Origin: Burkholderia ubonensis subsp. mesacidophila
Lineage (GTDB): Bacteria; Pseudomonadota; Gammaproteobacteria; Burkholderiales; Burkholderiaceae
Direction of reading: 5' to 3'
DNA: 64,000 nucleotides
NCBI RefSeq assembly: GCF_002097715.1
Contig: NZ_CP020737.1
Coordinates: 744,001 to 808,000 of the forward strand
The notes under the pieces were generated by a model. It did not search any database and was not told the origin of the DNA. It saw only the letters and a program-made list of their open reading frames with translations. A program made the position numbers and the translations under genes. Numbering within the stretch: position 1 is the first letter of the stretch; each line of letters opens with the position of its first letter. Below, piece after piece: positions 28,490 through 37,443 of this stretch.

Positions 28490-28526
28490 GTCTGAGGGAT
28501 CTGTTTTATCTGAAGGAGTCACGATC

Positions 28527-28691
28527 ATGACGCAGCTGATGCTGGATATGCGCGTCGCGCTCGCCGCGCCGGTGACGCGCGCGCCTGCCGCCGTACTGCG
28601 GCGCTTCGTCGGTTTCGCGATCGCCGGCAGCGGCGCGGCCGTGCTGGTCGCGCAGGCGTTGCAACATCTTGCCGCCGTCGCGGGCAACTGA
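28527..28691 (+). CDS. Small hypothetical protein with one probable membrane helix
   Basis: A 54-residue ORF starting at ATG 28527 with GAAGGAG 8 bp upstream. It opens MTQLMLDMRVALAAPVTR, then a basic pair before a hydrophobic stretch (FVGFAIAGSGAAVLVAQAL) that could span the membrane. It lies after the katG terminator and before ubiA, so it has its own promoter or comes from read-through. No family recognised. The clear ribosome site and single helix support a real gene. Confidence 0.55.
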   Translation: MTQLMLDMRVALAAPVTRAPAAVLRRFVGFAIAGSGAAVLVAQALQHLAAVAGN

Positions 28692-28833
28692 GCGCGAGTC
28701 CGTTTCGCGCAAGGGGGCGGATCGCGACCCGGGCTACGCTCGGGCAGCCCGCGTGCGCCGTATGGCCGCCTCAACATGACGCGAAGCGCCGCCCGGCTCT
28801 AAAATGCCGGGGTTATCTTCCCGGTGCTCCGCC

Positions 28834-29697
28834 ATGCTCGCCCGCTTTCCCCTGTATCTGCGGCTCGTCCGGATGGACAAGCCGATCGGTAGCCTGCTGC
28901 TGCTCTGGCCGACGCTCAACGCGCTGTGGATCGCGTCGAACGGCCAGCCGCGCTGGTCGCTGCTCGTGATCTTCGCGCTCGGCACGCTGCTGATGCGCTC
29001 GGCCGGCTGCGCGATCAACGACTACGCCGACCGCGACTTCGACCGCCACGTGAAGCGCACGGCCGACCGTCCGCTGACGTCCGGCAAGATCCGGGCGTGG
29101 GAAGCGATCGCGATCGCGGTCGGGCTGGCGCTCGTCGCGTTCCTGCTGATCCTGCCGCTCAATACGCTGACGAAAGAGCTGTCGGTCGTCGCGGTGATCG
29201 TCGCGGGCACCTATCCGTTCATGAAGCGCTTCTTCGCGATTCCGCAGGCGTACCTGGGCATCGCGTTCGGCTTCGGCATCCCGATGGCGTTCGCGGCCGT
29301 GCAGGACACGGTGCCGATGCTCGCGTGGGTCATGCTGATCGCGAACGTGTTCTGGTCGGTCGCCTACGACACCGAATACGCGATGGTCGATCGCGACGAC
29401 GACATCAGGATCGGCATCCGCACGTCGGCGCTCACGTTCGGCCGCTTCGACGTCGCGGCGGTGATGGCATGTTATGCGGTCACGCTCGGCATCTACGTGT
29501 GGGTCGGGCTGACGCTCGGCTTCGGCCTCGTCTACTGGGCGGGGTGGGCGGCGGCGGCCGGCTGCGCGGTGTATCACTACACGCTGATCAAGGATCGCGA
29601 GCGGATGCCGTGCTTCGCCGCGTTCCGGCACAACAACTGGCTCGGCGGCGTGCTGTTCGCCGGGATCGCCGCGCACTACGCGGTGGGCGGGCTCTGA
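28834..29697 (+). CDS. ubiA: 4-hydroxybenzoate octaprenyltransferase UbiA
   Basis: A 287-residue membrane enzyme that adds the polyprenyl tail to 4-hydroxybenzoate in ubiquinone synthesis. Start chosen at ATG 28834 ([27 protein letters not shown]). The two aspartate-rich substrate motifs are [19 protein letters not shown] (about residues 62-80) and [13 protein letters not shown] (about 179-191). About eight membrane helices are visible. A -10-like TAAAAT lies at 28800-28805. Convergent with proC across a bidirectional terminator. Confidence 0.96.
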   Translation: MLARFPLYLRLVRMDKPIGSLLLLWPTLNALWIASNGQPRWSLLVIFALGTLLMRSAGCAINDYADRDFDRHVKRTADRPLTSGKIRAWEAIAIAVGLALVAFLLILPLNTLTKELSVVAVIVAGTYPFMKRFFAIPQAYLGIAFGFGIPMAFAAVQDTVPMLAWVMLIANVFWSVAYDTEYAMVDRDDDIRIGIRTSALTFGRFDVAAVMACYAVTLGIYVWVGLTLGFGLVYWAGWAAAAGCAVYHYTLIKDRERMPCFAAFRHNNWLGGVLFAGIAAHYAVGGL

Positions 29698-29735
29698 GCG
29701 CCGGCGACGGCGGCGCGTCCTGCGCCGGAAAAGAG

Positions 29736-29760
29736 AAAGCGGCCCACGGGCCGCTTTTCT
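29736..29760. terminator. Bidirectional terminator between ubiA and proC
   Basis: AAAGCGGCCC, AC, GGGCCGCTTT forms a perfect 10-bp stem with A and T tails on either side. Confidence 0.88.
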
Positions 29761-29828
29761 GTTTGCGCGAAGGGTCGAGCGGGTGCGGTCGCCGGCCGTA
29801 GCCGTCCCGCACGTTCCGCCTATGCCGC

Positions 29829-30641
29829 TTAAGCGCGCCCGAGCTCGTCGCCCATTTCCTTCGCGCGCGCCTCGGCCGCGAGCGCGCCGCGCACGATCGC
29901 TTCCTTGACGCCTTGCGCGTCGAACGACGCGAGCGCGGCCGCCGTCGTGCCGCCCTTCGACGTCACGCGCTCGCGCAGCACGCCGGCCGGCTCGCCGGAT
30001 TGCGCGGCGAGCTGCGCGGCGCCCGTGAACGTCGCGACCGCGAGCGCGCGGCCCTGTTCGTCGTTCATCCCGAGGCGGCGCGCCGCTTCCTGCAGCGCTT
30101 CGATGAAATAAAACACGTACGCGGGGCCGCTGCCCGCGATCGCGGTGACCGCGTCGAGCTGCGACTCGTCGTCGAACCAGACGATCTCGCCGACCGCGCC
30201 GAGCACGTTCGACGCCAGCTCGCGGCCCGCCGCATCGACGCCCGGCAGCGCGGCGAGCCCCGTCACGCCCATCCCGACGAGCGCCGGCGTGTTCGGCATC
30301 GTGCGTACGACGCGTGCGTAATCGCCGAGCCAGCGCGACAGGTCCGTCGCGCGGATGCCGGCCGCGATGCTGACCACGAGTTGCGATTTCAGATGCGGCG
30401 CGAGCGCCTGCGCGACGTCCTTCAGCACTTGCGGTTTCACCGCGAGCACGATCGCGTCGTAGTCCGCGAGCGTCGCGTCGATCGCCGCGCCGGTGCGGAT
30501 GCCGAATTGCTGCGCGATGCGCGCGCGGACGTCTTCGTTGACGTCGATCGCGTACAGGCCGTCCGTGCCGACGCCGCGCTTGGCGAGGCCGCCGATCAAT
30601 GCCGCGGCCATGTTGCCGCCGCCGATGAATGCAATCTTCAT
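29829..30641 (-). CDS. proC: Pyrroline-5-carboxylate reductase
   Basis: A 270-residue NAD(P)H enzyme for the last step of proline synthesis. The N-terminal Rossmann motif is FIGGGNMAAALIGGLAKRG. The C-terminal dimer domain has AVTAIAGSGPAYVFYFIEAL, followed by the PROSITE-like segment PAGVLRERVTSKGGTTAAALASF. It lies 22 bp after the YggS-like gene on the same strand, a common pairing. Confidence 0.97.
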   Translation of the reverse strand: MKIAFIGGGNMAAALIGGLAKRGVGTDGLYAIDVNEDVRARIAQQFGIRTGAAIDATLADYDAIVLAVKPQVLKDVAQALAPHLKSQLVVSIAAGIRATDLSRWLGDYARVVRTMPNTPALVGMGVTGLAALPGVDAAGRELASNVLGAVGEIVWFDDESQLDAVTAIAGSGPAYVFYFIEALQEAARRLGMNDEQGRALAVATFTGAAQLAAQSGEPAGVLRERVTSKGGTTAAALASFDAQGVKEAIVRGALAAEARAKEMGDELGRA

Positions 30642-30663
30642 GATGTCGGGAATAAGGAGTGGA

Positions 30664-31362
30664 TCAATGGGAATAGTCGCGCGCGCCGAAGATCGCGGTG
30701 CCGACCCGCACGATCGTCGCGCCTTCGAGCACGGCCGCCTCGAGATCGGCGGACATGCCCATCGACAGCGTGTCGAGCGGCAGCCCGTCCGCGCGCAGCG
30801 CGTCGAACAACGCCCGCAGCGCGCGATGCGGCGCGCGCAGCGCGTCGGCGTCGCCCGCGGGTTCGGGAATCGCCATCAGGCCGCGCAGCCGCAGCGACGG
30901 CAGCGCGGCCACCGCGTGCGCGACCTCGGCAACGTCGGCCGGCGCGACGCCGCTCTTCGACGCCTCGCCGCTGATGTTCACCTGCACGCATACGTTGAGC
31001 GGCGGCAGGTGCGCGGGTCGCTGCTCGGCGAGCCGCTGCGCGATCTTCAGCCGGTCGATCGAATGCACCCAGTCGAAGCGCTCGGCGACGGGGCGCGTCT
31101 TGTTCGATTGCAGCGGCCCGATGAAATGCCATTCGAGTGCCGCGCGCAGATCGGCGAGCGCGTCGATCTTGTCGATGGATTCCTGCACGTAGTTCTCGCC
31201 GAATGCGCGCTGGCCGGCTGCGTGCGCGGCGCGCACCGCGTCGGCGGGAAATGTCTTCGAGACGGCGAGCAGCGTGACGGCGGCGGGGTCGCGCCCGGCC
31301 GCGCGGGCGGCGTCGGCGATGCGGCGGTGGACGGATTCGAGTTGGACGGCGAGATCGGACAT
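30664..31362 (-). CDS. YggS-family pyridoxal phosphate homeostasis protein
   Basis: A 232-residue single-domain alanine-racemase-like barrel that binds PLP and buffers it in the cell. The PLP lysine is in VTLLAVSKTFPADAV. Other motifs: FGENYVQESIDK, EWHFIGPLQSNKTR, VCVQVNISGEASKSG and LSMGMSADLEAAV. Start set at ATG 31362 (MSDLAVQLESVHRRI). The 22 extra residues upstream are low complexity. It precedes proC, as in many proteobacteria. Confidence 0.94.
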   Translation of the reverse strand: MSDLAVQLESVHRRIADAARAAGRDPAAVTLLAVSKTFPADAVRAAHAAGQRAFGENYVQESIDKIDALADLRAALEWHFIGPLQSNKTRPVAERFDWVHSIDRLKIAQRLAEQRPAHLPPLNVCVQVNISGEASKSGVAPADVAEVAHAVAALPSLRLRGLMAIPEPAGDADALRAPHRALRALFDALRADGLPLDTLSMGMSADLEAAVLEGATIVRVGTAIFGARDYSH

Positions 31363-31447
31363 GACGGGCGCGAGAGCAGGCACTGGAGCGGTCGCGCCGC
31401 CGGCGCGCGGCGCTTCGTTGCGCATCATTATACGGACGCAGTGCCCG

Positions 31448-32674
31448 TTAGCCGTACAGCAGGTGCTCGACCAGCTGGACCCAGTGCGCGACCGGAATCG
31501 GCGTGCCGCTTTGCAGGTGCGCGATGCAGCCGACGTTCGCCGAGACGATCATCTGCGGCTCGAGCGCCTGCAGCTTCGCGAGCTTCTGCTTGCGCAGCTT
31601 GTACGACAGCGACGGCTGCGTCAGCGAATAGGTGCCGGCCGAGCCGCAGCACAGGTGGCTGTCGGCGGGCAGGCGCACGTCGATGCCGAGCGTCTCGAGC
31701 AGCCGCTCGACCTTGCCGCGCGACTGCTGGCCGTGCTGCAGCGTGCACGGCGGGTGGTAGGCGACGGTGTGGATCGAACGGCGCCGCGCGAGCGTCGCGA
31801 GCTCGGCCTCGAATGCGAGCAGCACGTCGGACACGTCGCGCGTCAGCGCGACGATGCGCTGCGCCTTCTCCGCGTACGCCGGGTCGTCGCGCAGCAGGTG
31901 CGCATATTCGAGCACCGTCGCGCCGCAGCCGGACGCGTTCATCACGATCGCCTCGACGCCCTGTTCGACATAGGGCCACCACGCGTCGATGTTGCGGCGC
32001 GCGTCGTCGAGCGCCTCGTCGTGATAGTTCAGGTGCAGCCGGATCGCGCCGCAGCAGCCGGCTTCCGGCGCGACGATGGTCTCGACGCCGAGCGCGTCGA
32101 GCACGCGCGCGGTCGCGATGTTGATGTTCGGCAGCATCGACGGCTGCACGCAGCCGGCCAGCATCAGCATCTTGCGGGGATGGGTGCGGTTCGGCCATTC
32201 GAGCAGTTTCGTGCGCGGCGGCACCTTGTCGCGCAGGCGCTTCGGCAGCAGCGGCCGCACATGCTGGCCGAGCCGCATCACCGGCGAGAACAGCGCGCTG
32301 TTCGGCACGAAGCTCGCGAGCGCGCGGCGCACGAGCCGCTGCGACAGCGGGCGCCGCACCTGCGCCTCGACGTGCTTGCGGCCGATCTCGACGAGGCGGC
32401 CGTACTGGACGCCGGACGGGCAGGTCGTCTCGCAGCTGCGGCACGTGAGGCAGCGGTCGAGGTGCTGCTGCGTGCTGCGCGTTACGGGCGCGCCTTCGAC
32501 CATCTGCTTGATCAGGTAGATGCGCCCGCGCGGGCCGTCGAGCTCGTCGCCGAGCAGCTGGTAGGTCGGGCAGGTCGCGGTGCAAAACCCGCAATGCACG
32601 CACTTGCGCAGGATCGCGTCGGCTTCGTCGCCGTCGGGCGTATTGCGGATGAAATCGGCGAGGTTCGTCTGCAT
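31448..32674 (-). CDS. glcF: Glycolate oxidase iron-sulfur subunit GlcF
   Basis: A 408-residue protein with two 4Fe-4S ferredoxin-type clusters: Cys25, 28, 31, 35 (CVHCGFCTATCP) and Cys75, 78, 81, 85 (CLTCRSCETTCPSG). Two CCG domains follow (AGCCGAIRLH, SGCGATVLEYAH, LCCGSAGTYSL). It passes electrons from the GlcD/GlcE flavins to the quinone pool during glycolate oxidation. The ATG at 32674 has no Shine-Dalgarno site. The DNA just upstream is the end of a 320-bp palindromic element that separates it from glcE. Confidence 0.96.
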   Translation of the reverse strand: MQTNLADFIRNTPDGDEADAILRKCVHCGFCTATCPTYQLLGDELDGPRGRIYLIKQMVEGAPVTRSTQQHLDRCLTCRSCETTCPSGVQYGRLVEIGRKHVEAQVRRPLSQRLVRRALASFVPNSALFSPVMRLGQHVRPLLPKRLRDKVPPRTKLLEWPNRTHPRKMLMLAGCVQPSMLPNINIATARVLDALGVETIVAPEAGCCGAIRLHLNYHDEALDDARRNIDAWWPYVEQGVEAIVMNASGCGATVLEYAHLLRDDPAYAEKAQRIVALTRDVSDVLLAFEAELATLARRRSIHTVAYHPPCTLQHGQQSRGKVERLLETLGIDVRLPADSHLCCGSAGTYSLTQPSLSYKLRKQKLAKLQALEPQMIVSANVGCIAHLQSGTPIPVAHWVQLVEHLLYG

Positions 32675-32680
32675 CGAGCT

Positions 32681-33000
32681 TTTAGGGTCTGTTTACATAT
32701 GGAACGCACATGCGTTGCCACGAGAACGGCCGCTCGCGAGGCGCGCGACGCCGCGAATACCGACGTATCGCCAAGGAGCGCAACGCGGCGAGCGGCCGTT
32801 CTCGTGGCAACCCCAAATTAAAAAATTCATGTCATGGGAATGCCCGAAATCGCCCGTATGGCGGCGTCGCTCGTCGCTTGTCTGGCGCGGCCAAACGGGG
32901 CGCTCCTCACTTCTTGCCATACGCCCCGAAGGAAGTCCCCTTGGGGGACGAGCGATTTCGGGCATTCGCATGTGCGTTCCATATGTAAACAGACCCTAAA
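32681..33000. mobile_element. 320-bp MITE-like palindromic element inside the glc operon
   Basis: The ends are perfect 34-bp inverted repeats, 32681-32714 (starting TTTAGGGTCTGTTTACATAT) and 32967-33000. Within are two further hairpins: a perfect 24-bp stem 32714-32737/32788-32811 (GTTGCCACGAGAACGG start) and a perfect 16-bp stem 32838-32853/32952-32967 (GAATGCCCGAAATCGC). The single strand would fold as a three-way junction. The inner loop also has GTCCCC-TTG-GGGGAC (32935-32949). No transposase is encoded, and the frames inside look like by-products of the palindromes. TA flanks on both sides would suit a TA target duplication. Family unknown to me. Confidence 0.85.
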
Positions 33001-34084
33001 GATCGGGGTAGAGCCGGCCGCGGTTGAAGATGCGCGCCGGATCGAACGCCGCCTTCAGCCCGCGGTGGATTTTCATCAGCGGCGCGGCCAGCGGCGTGAA
33101 CACGCCGGCGCTGCGGTCGTACGCTTCGCCCGCGCGGAACAGCGTTGCATGGCCGCCCGCCTGTTTCGCGCTCATGCGGACGGTCTGCGCATCGGCGTCG
33201 GTGATCCACCAGCGCTGCGCGCCGCCCCATTCCATCAGTTGCGTGCCCGGCAGATGCATCGGCTCGGTGATGCTCGGCAGCGACAGGCGCCACAGCGCGA
33301 AGCCCGGCGGAATGCCGTGGAAGAACGAATCGGTGTGTTCGCGCAGGCCGGCCCAGAAGCGCTCGGCCTCGACCGCGTCGACGACTTCGCCGCCGAGCAG
33401 CGTCTTCGCGGCCTTCACCGCGGCCTCGGCGCCGGACAGGCGCAGCACGAGGGTGCCGTTGCGCCATGCGCTCGCGCTGACGGGCAGCGGGTGGCCGCCC
33501 CATTCGTTGAGCTTGCGCACCGCATCGGTCGCGCTCATCTCGAACTTCAGGGTGATTTCGGCGACCGGCACCGGCAGCACCTTGATCGACAGCTCGAGCA
33601 TCAGCCCGAGCGTGCCGAGCGAGCCGGCCATCAGCCGCGCCACGTCGTAGCCGGCGACGTTCTTCACGACCTGGCCGCCGAAGCGCAGCACTTCGCCGCG
33701 GCCGTTCATCAGTTCGACGCCCAGCACGAAGTCGCGCGGCGCGCCGCAGGTCGCGCGCCGCGGGCCGGCGAGCCCCGCCGCGACGCAGCCGCCGACCGTG
33801 GCCGCGCGGCCGAAATGCGGCGGCTCGAACGGCAGCATCTGGCCACGCTCGCCGAGGACGGCTTCGAGCTGCGCGAGCGGGGTGCCCGCGCGGACCGTGA
33901 CGACGAGTTCGGCCGGGTCGTACGACACGATGCCTTGAAACGCGCGCGTGTCGAGTATCTCGCCCTCGAGCGCCTGGCCGTACCAGTCCTTGGTGCCGCC
34001 GCCGCGCAGGCGCAGCGGCCGGCCGTCGGCGCTGGCCGCGCGAACGCGCTCGGCCCATCCGGCGACGATGTCGTCCTCTTCCAT
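32996..34084 (-). CDS. glcE: Glycolate oxidase FAD-binding subunit GlcE
   Basis: A 362-residue FAD_binding_4 protein starting at ATG 34084 (MEEDDIVAGWAERVRAA). The FAD fold includes RPLRLRGGGTKDWYG, GRAATVGGCVAAGLAGPRRATCGAPRDFVLG and FGGQVVKNVAGYDVARLMAGSLGTLG. The C-terminus IFNRGRLYPDL is that expected for the family. The TAG stop codon (32996-32998) lies within the terminal repeat of the palindromic element, so the insertion falls exactly at the gene end. If the element used a TA target, the original stop was TAA at the same place. Confidence 0.95.
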   Translation of the reverse strand: MEEDDIVAGWAERVRAASADGRPLRLRGGGTKDWYGQALEGEILDTRAFQGIVSYDPAELVVTVRAGTPLAQLEAVLGERGQMLPFEPPHFGRAATVGGCVAAGLAGPRRATCGAPRDFVLGVELMNGRGEVLRFGGQVVKNVAGYDVARLMAGSLGTLGLMLELSIKVLPVPVAEITLKFEMSATDAVRKLNEWGGHPLPVSASAWRNGTLVLRLSGAEAAVKAAKTLLGGEVVDAVEAERFWAGLREHTDSFFHGIPPGFALWRLSLPSITEPMHLPGTQLMEWGGAQRWWITDADAQTVRMSAKQAGGHATLFRAGEAYDRSAGVFTPLAAPLMKIHRGLKAAFDPARIFNRGRLYPDL

Positions 34085-34248
34085 GATCGGTTGTCGTCTC
34101 GTCTCGTGTCGTTGTCCGGTCGATTGTACCGGGGTCGCGCGAATGCACATCGCGACTATCCCTAAGCCGGGTTCCGGCGGCGCGCGGCCGCGCCGCCGGA
34201 ACCGGACCGGTCCGGCTCAGGCGGCAGCGCGTGTGCCGCGTCGGCGGC

Positions 34249-35739
34249 TCAGAAGCGCGGCAGGTCGGGGTGCGGCAGCAGTCCGCCGCGGATGTGCTGG
34301 CGGCCGTATTCGGCACAGCGCGCGCGGGTCGGAATGCCCTTGTCGGGATTGAGCAGCCCCGGCGGATCGAACGCGCGCTTCACCGCGAAGAACGCATCGC
34401 GCTCCTGCGGCGAAAACTGCACGCACATCGAATTGAGCTTCTCGACACCGACACCGTGCTCGCCCGTCACGGTGCCGCCGAATTCGACGCAGCACTCGAG
34501 GATGTCCGCGCCGAACAGCTCGGCGCGGTGCAGCTCGTCCGGGTCGTTCGCGTTGTACAGGATCAGCGGATGCATGTTGCCGTCGCCCGCATGGAACACG
34601 TTGATGCAGCGCAGCCCGTAGCGCGCCTCCAGCTGCTCGATGCGGGCGAGCAGCGGCCCGATCGCGCGGCGCGGCACGGTGCCGTCCATGCAGTAATAGT
34701 CGGGGGAAATCCGCCCGGCGGCCGGAAACGCGTTCTTGCGGCCGGACCAGTAGCGCAGCCGCTCGCTTTCATTGCGCGACACCTGGATGCGCGTCGCGCC
34801 GTGCTCGCGCAGCACCGCCGTCATCCGGACGATCTCCTCGGCGACTTCCTCGGGCGTGCCGTCCGATTCGCACAGCAGGATCGCCTTCGCGTCGAGGTCG
34901 TAGCCCGCATGCGTGAACGTCTCGACCGCCTGCGTCGCCGGCCTGTCCATCATTTCGAGGCCGGCCGGGATGATCCCCGACGCGATGATCGCCGCGACCG
35001 CCTCGCCGCCCTTGATCACGTTGTCGAAGCTCGCCATCACGAGCTGCGCGGTCTGCGGCTTCGGGATCAGCCTCACCGTGACTTCGGTGATGATCGCGAA
35101 CATGCCCTCGCTGCCGATCGTCACCGCGAGCAGGTCGAGGCCCGGCGTGTCGAGCGCGAGCGAGCCGAATTCGACGATCTCGCCGTCGATCGTCACCGCG
35201 CGCACGCGCATCACGTTGTGCACGGTCAGGCCGTACTTCAGGCAGTGCACGCCGCCGGAATTCTCCGCGACGTTGCCGCCGATCGTGCAGGCGATCTGCG
35301 ACGACGGGTCGGGCGCGTAATAGAGGCCGTATGGCGCGGCCGCCTCGGAGATCGCGAGATTGCGCACGCCGGGCTGGACGGTCGCGGTGCGCGCGTACGG
35401 GTCGACCTCGACGATGCGCGTGAAGCGCGCGAGCGACAGCACGACGCCGAGCGCGATCGGCAGCGCGCCGCCCGACAGGCTCGTGCCCGCGCCGCGCGGC
35501 ACGATCGGCACTTCCATGCGCCGGCAGATCTGCACGATGCGCTGCACCTGCGATTCCGTCTCGGGCAGCGCGACCGCGAGCGGCAGGCGCCGGTACGCGG
35601 ACAGGCCGTCGCATTCGTATGGCGCGGTGTCTTCTTCGCGATACAGCAGGCAATGCGTCGGCAGCACGGCCATCAGCGCCTGCACGACTTCGCGCTGGCG
35701 CTGCGCGCGCATTTCGGCCGACAGTTCGGGTGCGTTCAT
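34249..35739 (-). CDS. glcD: Glycolate oxidase catalytic subunit GlcD
   Basis: A 496-residue FAD-linked oxidase. FAD_binding_4 domain: VPIVPRGAGTSLSGGALP, PDPSSQIACTIGGNVAENSGGVHCLKYGLT and TIGSEGMFAIITEVTVRL. The FAD-oxidase C domain has NVFHAGDGNMHPLILYN and the active-site GTVTGEHGVGVEKL. It oxidises glycolate to glyoxylate together with GlcE and GlcF. It lies 164 bp upstream of glcE and 22 bp downstream of another FAD oxidase of the same family. Confidence 0.96.
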   Translation of the reverse strand: MNAPELSAEMRAQRQREVVQALMAVLPTHCLLYREEDTAPYECDGLSAYRRLPLAVALPETESQVQRIVQICRRMEVPIVPRGAGTSLSGGALPIALGVVLSLARFTRIVEVDPYARTATVQPGVRNLAISEAAAPYGLYYAPDPSSQIACTIGGNVAENSGGVHCLKYGLTVHNVMRVRAVTIDGEIVEFGSLALDTPGLDLLAVTIGSEGMFAIITEVTVRLIPKPQTAQLVMASFDNVIKGGEAVAAIIASGIIPAGLEMMDRPATQAVETFTHAGYDLDAKAILLCESDGTPEEVAEEIVRMTAVLREHGATRIQVSRNESERLRYWSGRKNAFPAAGRISPDYYCMDGTVPRRAIGPLLARIEQLEARYGLRCINVFHAGDGNMHPLILYNANDPDELHRAELFGADILECCVEFGGTVTGEHGVGVEKLNSMCVQFSPQERDAFFAVKRAFDPPGLLNPDKGIPTRARCAEYGRQHIRGGLLPHPDLPRF

Positions 35740-35761
35740 GGGGGCTCCTGCGTGGTCGGAC

Positions 35762-37180
35762 CTAGCACGTGAAGATTTTGCCGGGGTTCATCAGGTTGCG
35801 CGGGTCGAGCGCGAGCTTGATCGCGCGCATCGCGTCGATCGCGTCGTCGCCGTGCTCCTTCGGCAGGAAGCGCATCTTGTGCAGGCCGACGCCGTGCTCG
35901 CCCGTGCAGGTGCCGCCCATGCGCAGCGCCCGCTCGACGATCCGGTCATTGATGCGCTCCGCTTCGTCCAGCTCCTCGGGGCGGTCGGGATCGATCAGGA
36001 TAGCGACGTGGAAATTGCCGTCGCCGACATGGCCGACGATCGGGCACGGCAGCGACGACGCGCGCAGGTCGGTCTCGGTTTCCTCGACGCACGCGGCGAG
36101 CTGCGAGATCGGCACGCAGACGTCGGTCGTCACCGCGCGGCAGCCGGGCTTCAGCTGCAGCATCGCGAAGAACGCGTTGTGCCGCGCGGCCCAGAGCCGG
36201 CTGCGGTCTTCGGGCCGGGTCGCCCATTCGAAGCCCTGGCCGTGGTTCTGGCCGGCGAGCGCTTCGACCAGTTCGGCCTGTTCCTTGACGCCGGCCTCGG
36301 TGCCGTGGAATTCGAAGAACAGCGTCGGCGCCTCGGCGAGCGTCAGGTTCGAATGGCGGTTGATCGAGCGGATGGCGAGCGCATCGACGAATTCGACGCG
36401 GGCGATCGGCACGCCGATCTGGATCGTCTCGATCACGGTGCGCACCGCGTCGCCCATCGACGGGAACGTGCAGGTCGCGGCCGATACGGCTTCCGGCAGC
36501 GGATGCAGGCGCAGCGTGATTTCGGTGATCACGCCGAGCGTGCCTTCGGAGCCGACGAACAGGCGCGTGAGGTCGTAGCCGGCCGACGACTTGCGCGCGC
36601 GCGAGCCGGTCTTCACGACGCGGCCGTCGGCGAGCACCGCGGTCAGGCCGAGCACGTTCTCGCGCATCGTGCCGTAGCGCACGGCGTTGGTGCCGGACGC
36701 GCGGGTCGCGGTCATGCCGCCGATGCTGGCGTCGGCGCCGGGATCGATCGGGAAGAACAGGCCCGTGTCGCGCAGCGCCTCATTGAGCGCCTTGCGCGTG
36801 ATGCCGGGCTCGACGGTCACGGTCAGGTCTTCCGCGTTGATCGACAGCACGCGGTTCATTTCGGACAGGTCGAGCGACACGCCGCCGCGCACCGCGAGCA
36901 GGTGGCCTTCGAGCGACGAGCCCGCGCCGTACGGGATCAGCGGCACGCCGTAGAGCGCGCAGAGCGCGACGACCTGCCGGACGTCGTCGGCGCTGTGCGC
37001 GAACACGACCGCGTCGGGCAACTGCGGGTCGAACGGCGATTCGTCGCGGCCGTGATGCGCGCGCACCGCGTCGGCCGTCGACACGCGTTCGCCGAACGCG
37101 GCGCGCAGCGTATCGAGCAAGGCGGGGGGCAGGGGGCGGCGCGTTCCGGTCGGTGGGGCCGGCGGGGCGGGGTGATTCAC
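35762..37180 (-). CDS. FAD-linked oxidase, D-lactate dehydrogenase (cytochrome)-like
   Basis: A 472-residue paralogue of GlcD. Start set at the GTG at 37180 after AGGAGA (VNHPAPPAPPTGTRRP). FAD site: VPLIPYGAGSSLEGHLLAVRGG and DPGADASIGGMTATRASGTNAVRYGTMRENVLG. C-terminal site: CPIVGHVGDGNFHVAI and GTCTGEHGVGLHKM. The first site (AGSSLEGH) and the DPGADASIGGM motif are those of D-lactate dehydrogenases of the Dld1/LDHD type. A 2-hydroxyacid substrate is likely, D-lactate the best guess. It heads the operon with glcD, glcE and glcF. Confidence 0.88.
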   Translation of the reverse strand: MNHPAPPAPPTGTRRPLPPALLDTLRAAFGERVSTADAVRAHHGRDESPFDPQLPDAVVFAHSADDVRQVVALCALYGVPLIPYGAGSSLEGHLLAVRGGVSLDLSEMNRVLSINAEDLTVTVEPGITRKALNEALRDTGLFFPIDPGADASIGGMTATRASGTNAVRYGTMRENVLGLTAVLADGRVVKTGSRARKSSAGYDLTRLFVGSEGTLGVITEITLRLHPLPEAVSAATCTFPSMGDAVRTVIETIQIGVPIARVEFVDALAIRSINRHSNLTLAEAPTLFFEFHGTEAGVKEQAELVEALAGQNHGQGFEWATRPEDRSRLWAARHNAFFAMLQLKPGCRAVTTDVCVPISQLAACVEETETDLRASSLPCPIVGHVGDGNFHVAILIDPDRPEELDEAERINDRIVERALRMGGTCTGEHGVGLHKMRFLPKEHGDDAIDAMRAIKLALDPRNLMNPGKIFTC

Positions 37181-37443
37181 GCAAGTCTCCTCTCGATCAG
37201 CATGGGCGCTGCGGCACCGGGTGCGGTCCCATGCAACGCGGCGAGCGCCTCGGCACCGACTCCGATCCCGCGTTTTGCGCCTGGTCCCGTGCAAGGTCCG
37301 ACAGCTTGCCGGGCGGTACCGCGGCGGGGCGGTTTGCTTTCATTCTACGCTGGAACACTTGCTGCGAGCCGAGCGGCGGGCTGCGATAATCGGCTTGCAA
37401 TGCAACCCGGGCCGCGCCGCGGCCGAGCACGAAAGGACTTCGC

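Noticed and set aside
32693..32999. Several 90-residue frames within the palindromic element on both strands
   Set aside because: They lack ribosome sites, mirror each other because of the inverted repeats and show no protein family pattern. They are best treated as by-products of the element.
37181..37443. Cobalamin riboswitch upstream of the adenosyltransferase gene
   Set aside because: No B12-box-like sequence is visible in the divergent interval, which is too short for riboswitch plus promoters on both sides.
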